Shown: piece after piece, positions 6,619 to 10,694 of the stretch
Position numbering within the stretch: position 1 is the stretch's first letter
How the letters are laid out: each line of letters opens with the position of its first letter
NCBI GenBank assembly: GCA_027083485.1
Contig: JALWOO010000816.1
Coordinates: forward strand, 1 to 10,694
Reading direction: 5' to 3'
DNA: 10,694 nt
From: Amylibacter sp.
GTDB lineage: Bacteria > Pseudomonadota > Alphaproteobacteria > Rhodobacterales > Rhodobacteraceae
The notes under the pieces: generated by a model
What the model was told of the DNA's origin: nothing
The model's database searches: none
The model's input: the letters and a program-made list of their open reading frames with translations, nothing else
Position numbers and translations under genes: made by a program

Positions 6619-7785
6619 ATGTCGCACACCGGATTTATCAAGATTTCGCATGTCATCTCTGGCCTTGTTGCCGTTCTGGTAGGCTACACCGGCAGCGTAG
6701 CGATTATCTTTCAGGCCGCCGAAGTTGTCGGGGCCACACAGGCGCAGGCCAACAGCTGGATGTTGGTGCTGGGTCTTGGCATGGGGATCAGCGGAATTTT
6801 GCTGTCGCTTTGGTACAAAATACCAATCCTGACCGCATGGTCGACGCCGGGCGCGGCCCTGTTGGTGGTTAGTCTTGATGGCGTCAGTATTGAACAGGCC
6901 ACGGGAGCCTTTCTGTTTTGCGCAGCCTTGCTCACGCTTTCCGGCCTTACCGGCTGGTTTGCCAAAATCTCCCACCTGATTCCGGACGCCCTGGCCAGCG
7001 CCATGCTTGCGGGTATCCTGTTCCGCTTTGGCCAGAGCATTTTTCCGGCACTACAGGAAAACACCGTGCTGGTGGCCGGTATGTGCCTGACCTACCTGTT
7101 TGGCCGTCAGTTCCTGCCCCGCTATACCATCCCCGTCGTGTTGCTGGTTGGTATTGCCCTTTGCTGGCTGCTCGGCCTGTTCCCCGAAACGATATCCCTG
7201 TCCCTGACCCTCGCCAAACCGGTATTTGTTGCGCCCGTTTTCACCGTTTCCGTGTTGCTCGGAACCGGCCTGCCCCTTTTCATTGTGACCATGACCGGCC
7301 AGAATATGCCCGGTGTTGTGGCGCTCAAGGCAGCGGGCTATACCCCGCCGGTATCGGCCAGCCTGACAGTCACCGGCCTGACTTCTTTGTTACTGGCCCC
7401 CTTTGGCGGTTTTGCCTTTAACCTTGCCGCCATTACCGCCGCGATTTGTGCTGGACCGGAGGCCGACGAAAACCCCGAAACCCGCTATAAAGCCGCTCTC
7501 ATGGCGGGCCTGTTTTACTGTCTCGTTGGCCTGTTCGGGGCCACCGTCATCAGCCTGTTCCTACTCGCACCCAAAGCTCTTGTCGTAACCATTGCCGGTC
7601 TTGCCCTGCTCGGCACCATCGCAAACAGCCTGTCTCATGCTCTTGCCAGCCCGCAGCGGGATGCAGCCCTTGTCACCTTTATGACCACCGTTTCCGGCAT
7701 CAGTTTTTTCGGTATCGGCGCGCCTCTTTGGGGGCTGCTGTTCGGTGTTCTGGCCAGCATTGCCCTGCGTCAAAGGCATGGGTGA
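6619..7785 (+). CDS. benE: BenE-family transporter (benzoate/H+ symporter family, YdcO-like)
   Basis: This 388-residue polytopic inner-membrane protein is made almost wholly of hydrophobic helices (about 11-12 segments). Diagnostic segments are ILTAWSTPGAALL near 70-82, the ALASAMLAGILFRFG helix near 124-138, FIVTMTGQNMPG near 221-232, and APFGGFAFNLAAITAAICAGPEAD near 260-283. The last two are the most conserved stretches of the BenE family. The family is named for benzoate/proton symport, but few members have been tested, and no benzoate catabolic gene is nearby, so the substrate is open. The frame is open upstream into the regulator gene. I chose the ATG at 6619 because it gives the usual family length and starts just before the first helix; the ribosome site (AGG about 10 nt upstream) is weak. 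It is divergent from the XRE-cupin regulator, its likely controller. Confidence 0.92.
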   Translation: MSHTGFIKISHVISGLVAVLVGYTGSVAIIFQAAEVVGATQAQANSWMLVLGLGMGISGILLSLWYKIPILTAWSTPGAALLVVSLDGVSIEQATGAFLFCAALLTLSGLTGWFAKISHLIPDALASAMLAGILFRFGQSIFPALQENTVLVAGMCLTYLFGRQFLPRYTIPVVLLVGIALCWLLGLFPETISLSLTLAKPVFVAPVFTVSVLLGTGLPLFIVTMTGQNMPGVVALKAAGYTPPVSASLTVTGLTSLLLAPFGGFAFNLAAITAAICAGPEADENPETRYKAALMAGLFYCLVGLFGATVISLFLLAPKALVVTIAGLALLGTIANSLSHALASPQRDAALVTFMTTVSGISFFGIGAPLWGLLFGVLASIALRQRHG

Positions 7786-7892
7786 TTTTAGTTCCCAACA
7801 AGAACAAATCAGGAATACATAGAGGCCTCTTTAGCCCAGATCCAGCGCACAACCAGATTGCGGATTTAAATATTTACCAGTCGAATCGCATT

Positions 7893-8576
7893 CTATTGAT
7901 TGTCGATATAGTCGCGCAGACCTGTCACCGACGGGAAATGCAAAGCGCGCCGTTTACGTCCCAAGACACCCGCTTTTCGCATCCGCCCCATTTCGCGTGC
8001 CACGGATTCCCGACTGGAAAACACAAACGCGGCCAGCTGTGTTTGTGTTGGCGGCTTTTCAATCAGGGCTTCGTTGTTTTTATTGTAAGCTTCAGCAAGC
8101 TCCAGAAGTTTCTCCCGCAAGCGAACATCCGCAGATTTGGAATTGAAATCCACAACACGCTTATCAAGGCGGCGTAAATGTCCCACCAGCAAGCTGAGCA
8201 GAACAAAGCTCATATCCGGATTGGTTTTGAGTAAATCACGAAAACCCTGCGCAGAAATCCTTGCAACAATGCAATCGGTTTCGGTAATGGCATCACACGA
8301 GCGCGGGGCCTCGTCAATGGCGGAAAACTCGCCTAGGCAATCCCCGTTTGACAATGTGAGAAAAGAGACCTCGCGGCCACCATCCGTGTAAATGCTGGCT
8401 TTTATTGTGCCATCAATGACGAAAAATACATCCAGCCCATCGTCATCAGCAGAAATCAGGAAATGGCCCGGACGATAATTTTTTACCGTCCACTTTGCAG
8501 ATAATTGTTCCCAGCTCTCCTGAGAGATACGTCCCAGAAAAGAGCCTTGTGGGAAGGTGAGTTCATTTCTTTGCAT
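7893..8576 (-). CDS. Crp/Fnr-family transcriptional regulator
   Basis: This 227-residue regulator has an N-terminal cyclic-nucleotide-binding barrel (about 11-125), a long dimer helix (about 121-147) and a C-terminal winged helix (about 150-225). The phosphate-binding cassette reads G82-E83 followed by R92-S93, the residues that contact cAMP in E. coli CRP, so nucleotide binding is plausible. The helix-turn-helix is at about 177-203, with the recognition helix SSRESVAREMGRM containing the family's R-E-x-V-x-R pattern. No N-terminal cysteine cluster for an Fe-S centre is present, so it is not a classical FNR. The ATG at 8576 has no good ribosome site; an AGGTGA is about 20 nt too far upstream. 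It is convergent with the BenE gene across 107 bp in which I see no strong terminator. Its own promoter carries a CRP-spaced inverted repeat. Confidence 0.93.
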   Translation of the reverse strand: MQRNELTFPQGSFLGRISQESWEQLSAKWTVKNYRPGHFLISADDDGLDVFFVIDGTIKASIYTDGGREVSFLTLSNGDCLGEFSAIDEAPRSCDAITETDCIVARISAQGFRDLLKTNPDMSFVLLSLLVGHLRRLDKRVVDFNSKSADVRLREKLLELAEAYNKNNEALIEKPPTQTQLAAFVFSSRESVAREMGRMRKAGVLGRKRRALHFPSVTGLRDYIDNQ

Positions 8577-8669
8577 GTCATTTGGCGCGTTGTTTCACCT
8601 GACGATAGCCGAACTCGACGCAAAGCGGAAACAAAAAGAAGCATTTGCAGTGAAAATTAAAGATTCAGC

Positions 8670-8697
8670 ATAATATTTACTGTTCGAAAAAGAACAA
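8670..8697 (-). promoter_or_regulatory. Candidate promoter of the Crp-family regulator
   Basis: On the minus strand TTGTTC (8697-8692; 3 of 6 to TTGACA) is followed after 16 bp by TATTAT (8675-8670; 5 of 6 to TATAAT). Transcription would begin near 8663, giving a leader of about 85 nt. The -35 hexamer is weak, as expected for a regulated promoter, and it overlaps the inverted repeat described next. Confidence 0.4.
8681..8696. promoter_or_regulatory. CRP-geometry inverted repeat TGTTC-N6-GAACA
   Basis: The half-sites TGTTC (8681-8685) and GAACA (8692-8696) are perfect inverted repeats with a 6-bp spacer. That is the 5-6-5 geometry of the E. coli CRP box TGTGA-N6-TCACA, with different half-site bases. 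It lies between the tRNA gene and the Crp-family gene, overlapping the latter's proposed -35 and spacer, a position suited to autorepression. Binding by the neighbouring regulator is inference. Confidence 0.5.
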
Positions 8698-8736
8698 ACT
8701 TGCGCGTTCCGGCAGAATGTGGCTTTTGTCAGCTGT

Positions 8737-8813
8737 GGCCCCGTGGCTCAACTGGATAGAGCAGCCCCCTCCTAAGGGGCAGGTTATTGGTTCGAATCCA
8801 ATCGGGGTCACCA
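8737..8813 (+). tRNA. tRNA-Arg (anticodon CCT)
   Basis: A full cloverleaf can be drawn. The acceptor stem is GGCCCCG (8737-8743) with CGGGGTC (8803-8809), including one G-T pair. The D stem is GCTC/GAGC. The anticodon stem GCCCC/GGGGC encloses the loop CTCCTAA, giving anticodon CCT, which reads the AGG arginine codon. The T arm is ATTGG-TTCGAAT-CCAAT. The discriminator is A8810 and the 3' CCA (8811-8813) is encoded. The gene ends one base before the stop codon of the convergent permease gene. No integrase gene or duplicated tRNA end is visible, so there is no sign of an integrated element here. Confidence 0.97.
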
Positions 8814-8814
8814 T

Positions 8815-9681
8815 TTATGAGCGTGCAAAATGTTTCGCACCAATCACACAGAGCACAACCGTGATTGTAACCGCCAACATAGCCCCGCTAACGGCTTCCC
8901 CCAAAAACGTAGCTGCAATCAGCAGGCCAAAAAATGGTTGCAACAGTTGCAATTGCCCAACCGACGCAATGCCACCTTGCGCGAGGCCGCGATACCAGAA
9001 GACAAAGCCGACGAGCATGCTGAAAACAGATACATAGGCAAGGCCGAACCAGGCAGATGGCCTGATACCTTCAAAGGAGCTTGGCAGAGTCAGAAATGCC
9101 ATGAAGGCCATCAAGGGGAGTGCCAGAGCCAATGCCCAGGAAATGACTTGCCAGCCCCCCAAATAACGAGAGAGCTTTGCACCTTCGGCATAACCCAGCC
9201 CGCAAATGACAATCGCGGCTATCATAAAGGCATTGCCTGGAACAGAGGTTTCAACACCGCCAGACAGGGCAAAACCGGCTACGAGGCAACTGCCGAAAAC
9301 CGAAAACACCCAAAACGCCGGCTGTGGGGTTTCCTTAGCCCGTAACACGGCAAACAGGGCTGTGCTCAGGGGGAGTAACCCAATAAAGACGATTGAGTAA
9401 GCTGCCGTAATGTGGCGCAATGCAAGGGCCGTGAGGAATGGGAAGCCTATAACGACACCTATAGCCACCAACATCAAAGGCACCAACTGAAAGCGGTTTG
9501 GTCGTGGTGCGCGCAAGGCAAGCAACATGACAATCCCGATGAATGCCGCTATTGTCGCGCGTATTGATGTCAGGAACAGCGGGTCAAAACCGGCAACTGC
9601 CAATCGGGTTGCGGGCAAGGATGCGCTAAAGATCAGCACACCGATCATACCATTAATCCAGCCATTTGTCGTTGTTTTCAT
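8815..9681 (-). CDS. EamA-family (DMT superfamily) permease
   Basis: This 288-residue inner-membrane protein has about ten hydrophobic helices arranged as two EamA repeats (about 8-135 and 149-283), typical of drug/metabolite transporters that export amino acids or other small molecules. Recognisable parts are the start NGMIGVLIFSASLPATRLAV, the AAYSIVFIGLLPLSTALFA helix with the KET turn after it, and near the end FVFWYRGLAQGG, QLQLLQPFFGLL and FLGE. The frame is open 18 codons further upstream, but the ATG at 9681 has AAAGG about 8 nt before it and begins just ahead of the first helix. It is divergent from a MocR-type regulator, a common pairing that suggests the regulator controls it. Substrate unknown. 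Confidence 0.92.
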   Translation of the reverse strand: MKTTTNGWINGMIGVLIFSASLPATRLAVAGFDPLFLTSIRATIAAFIGIVMLLALRAPRPNRFQLVPLMLVAIGVVIGFPFLTALALRHITAAYSIVFIGLLPLSTALFAVLRAKETPQPAFWVFSVFGSCLVAGFALSGGVETSVPGNAFMIAAIVICGLGYAEGAKLSRYLGGWQVISWALALALPLMAFMAFLTLPSSFEGIRPSAWFGLAYVSVFSMLVGFVFWYRGLAQGGIASVGQLQLLQPFFGLLIAATFLGEAVSGAMLAVTITVVLCVIGAKHFARS

Positions 9682-9739
9682 ATCACTTGCCTTTTCGCAA
9701 ATATGTATTGCAAAAAGATGCGCTGCCAGAGACACTACA

Positions 9740-9768
9740 GAACAATTCGAACAAACTGTACTGGTACA
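9740..9768. promoter_or_regulatory. Direct and inverted repeats in the EamA/MocR divergent promoter, candidate MocR operator
   Basis: GAACAA occurs twice, at 9740-9745 and 9749-9754, with a 9-bp period. Next comes TGTAC-TG-GTACA (9757-9768), a perfect 5-bp inverted repeat that can also be read as two overlapping direct copies, ACTGTAC and ACTGGTAC. The inverted repeat ends one base before the proposed MocR start codon. MocR proteins are dimers that often bind paired direct repeats in the promoters of their own and divergent genes, so this is the best operator candidate in the 88-bp gap. No convincing -35/-10 pair was found for either gene. Confidence 0.5.
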
Positions 9769-9769
9769 A

Positions 9770-10694
9770 ATGGCAATACAAAATTCAAATCAGCCACAAA
9801 ACACCGGCACGCTTGTGGCACGGGTCATGCAGGAAATACGCGATCGAATCGCCTGTCACCGTTTAGGAACCGGCGCAAAGGTGCCGTCGATCCGTCAAAT
9901 GGCGGCGCGGATGAATGTCTCAAAATCCACAGTTGTGGATGCCTATGACCGCTTGGCGGCAGAGGGTATAATTCAGGCCCGAAAGGGGGCCGGGTTTTAT
10001 GTGTCAATTCATCAGCCCCCGTTGCATTTGGCAACAGTCGGGCCACAGGTGCCTCTGGAAATCGATCCTTTGTGGGTTTCCCGCCAGTCCCTAGAAGCCA
10101 CCGACACAACATTAAAGCCGGGCTGTGGTTGGCTTCCTGCCGGCTGGATGCCGCAAACCAGCTTGCGCCGTGCATTACGAGCCATGGCCCGCACCGACAA
10201 TGCACTGTTAACAGATTACGGCACGCCGCATGGCTTTACTCCTTTGCGTGAATATATCTTGCGGCGCATGATGGATGTGCAAATTCTGGCCCGCCCCGAA
10301 CAGGTTATGTTGACCTCTTCAGGCACTCAATCTCTGGACCTTGTATGCCGTTTTCTGCTTGAACCCGGTGATACGGTGCTGGTGGATGATCCGTGTTATT
10401 TCAATTTCCACGCCTTGCTGAAGGCGCATCAGGTCAAGGTGGTGAGTGTATCCTATACGGCACAGGGACCCGACCTTGAACAGTTCGAGCAAGCGTTGCA
10501 TCAGCATCGCCCGCGGCTCTATATCACCAATTCTGCTATCCATAATCCAACCGGCGCAACATTGTCGCCTGTAGTGGCACATCAGGTGCTGAAACTGGCA
10601 GAGCAGGCGGATTTGATTATCGTCGAGGATGATATTTTCGCCGATTTCGAAACCACACCCGCCCCGCGTCTGGCAGCACTGGACGGGCTGCAAC
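9770..10694 (+). CDS. MocR-family regulator: GntR winged helix fused to aminotransferase-like domain (partial, 3' end outside window)
   Basis: The frame runs open to the window end, giving 308 residues of a protein normally about 450-480 long. Residues 13-80 are a GntR-type winged helix (VPSIRQMAARMNVSKSTVVD, then YDRLAAEGIIQARKGAGFYV). From about 115 a fold-type I aminotransferase domain follows, with YGTPHGFTPLREYI at 150-163, TSSGTQSLDLV at 182-192, DDPCYFNF at 206-213, HNPTG at 258-262 and VEDDIFADFE at 285-294. The family's PLP-binding lysine lies beyond the window. The tyrosine usual in the ED-D-x-Y motif is Phe here, a variation I believe also occurs in other MocR proteins. These proteins use PLP or an amino-compound adduct as effector. 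The ATG at 9770 has no ribosome site, and a TGTAC/GTACA repeat abuts it, so the start is tentative; a leaderless transcript is possible. It is divergent from the EamA permease. Confidence 0.9.
   Translation, partial: MAIQNSNQPQNTGTLVARVMQEIRDRIACHRLGTGAKVPSIRQMAARMNVSKSTVVDAYDRLAAEGIIQARKGAGFYVSIHQPPLHLATVGPQVPLEIDPLWVSRQSLEATDTTLKPGCGWLPAGWMPQTSLRRALRAMARTDNALLTDYGTPHGFTPLREYILRRMMDVQILARPEQVMLTSSGTQSLDLVCRFLLEPGDTVLVDDPCYFNFHALLKAHQVKVVSVSYTAQGPDLEQFEQALHQHRPRLYITNSAIHNPTGATLSPVVAHQVLKLAEQADLIIVEDDIFADFETTPAPRLAALDGLQ

Noticed and set aside
7786..7892. Terminator between the convergent BenE and Crp-family genes, using the palindrome AGAGGCCTCT (7821-7830) or GTTC-N7-GAAC (7791-7805)
   Set aside because: The first has no loop and cannot form a stable hairpin, the second has only 4-bp arms, and neither is followed by a T tract. 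I see no supported terminator in this 107-bp gap.
8737..8813. tRNA gene as an integration site for a mobile element
   Set aside because: No integrase, no repeated tRNA 3' end and no composition change is seen; the neighbouring permease gene follows after one base.
7801..9757. GAACAAA recurring at 7802, 8692 and 9749 as a shared regulon motif
   Set aside because: Seven-base AT-rich matches are expected by chance, the contexts differ, and only the 8681-8696 copy forms a proper CRP-spaced inverted repeat.
10319..10693. Minus-strand open frame at the right end
   Set aside because: It is the reverse of the MocR aminotransferase domain, whose motifs read clearly on the plus strand.
1..10694. CRISPR array, phage, toxin-antitoxin or defence system
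   Set aside because: No regularly spaced repeats, nuclease, toxin or integrase families were recognised; all coding space is explained by common metabolic, transport and regulatory families.

Overview
This window looks like ordinary chromosomal DNA from an alphaproteobacterium of moderate GC content. The evidence is the set of families present: a PrtD/PrtE-type type I secretion pair, mlaA directly followed by mlaC, a RidA-family gene coupled to a small glycerophosphodiester phosphodiesterase gene, a MocR regulator divergent from an EamA permease, and a Crp-family regulator. The genus cannot be named from the sequence. Nothing indicates a plasmid, phage, insertion sequence or genomic island. 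Genes are tightly packed with two 4-nt ATGA overlaps, one 11-nt overlap and one 17-nt convergent overlap. No intergenic gap exceeds about 225 bp.

Layout, left to right. (1) Positions 32-1279, minus strand: a RidA-family protein gene and a glycerophosphodiester phosphodiesterase gene that overlap at ATGA. A hairpin terminator closes the unit, and the phosphodiesterase stop codon lies in its loop. (2) 1361-4416, minus strand: a type I secretion ABC ATPase/permease and its HlyD-family membrane fusion protein, again overlapping at ATGA. No outer-membrane TolC gene and no recognisable RTX substrate lie nearby. (3) 4417-4640: a divergent control region. (4) 4641-5988, plus strand: mlaA (outer-membrane lipoprotein) and mlaC (periplasmic lipid carrier) of the phospholipid-transport pathway. 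The inner-membrane MlaFEDB genes must lie elsewhere if the pathway is complete. (5) 5972-7785: an XRE-cupin regulator (minus) divergent from a BenE-family transporter (plus). Two inverted repeats sit in their shared 77-bp promoter region. (6) 7893-8576, minus: a Crp/Fnr-family regulator with a CRP-geometry inverted repeat in its own promoter. (7) 8737-8813, plus: tRNA-Arg with anticodon CCT. (8) 8815-9681, minus, and 9770 to the window end, plus: an EamA/DMT permease and a divergent MocR regulator, which is cut by the window edge. The repeats between them are a plausible operator.

Functionally the window holds two envelope modules (type I export and Mla lipid transport) and three regulator-centred modules, two of which are a local regulator beside a divergent transporter. 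I do not see an obviously new multi-gene system. The more useful leads are regulatory: three regulators with inverted or direct repeats in their own promoter regions, and a type I secretion pair with no local cargo.
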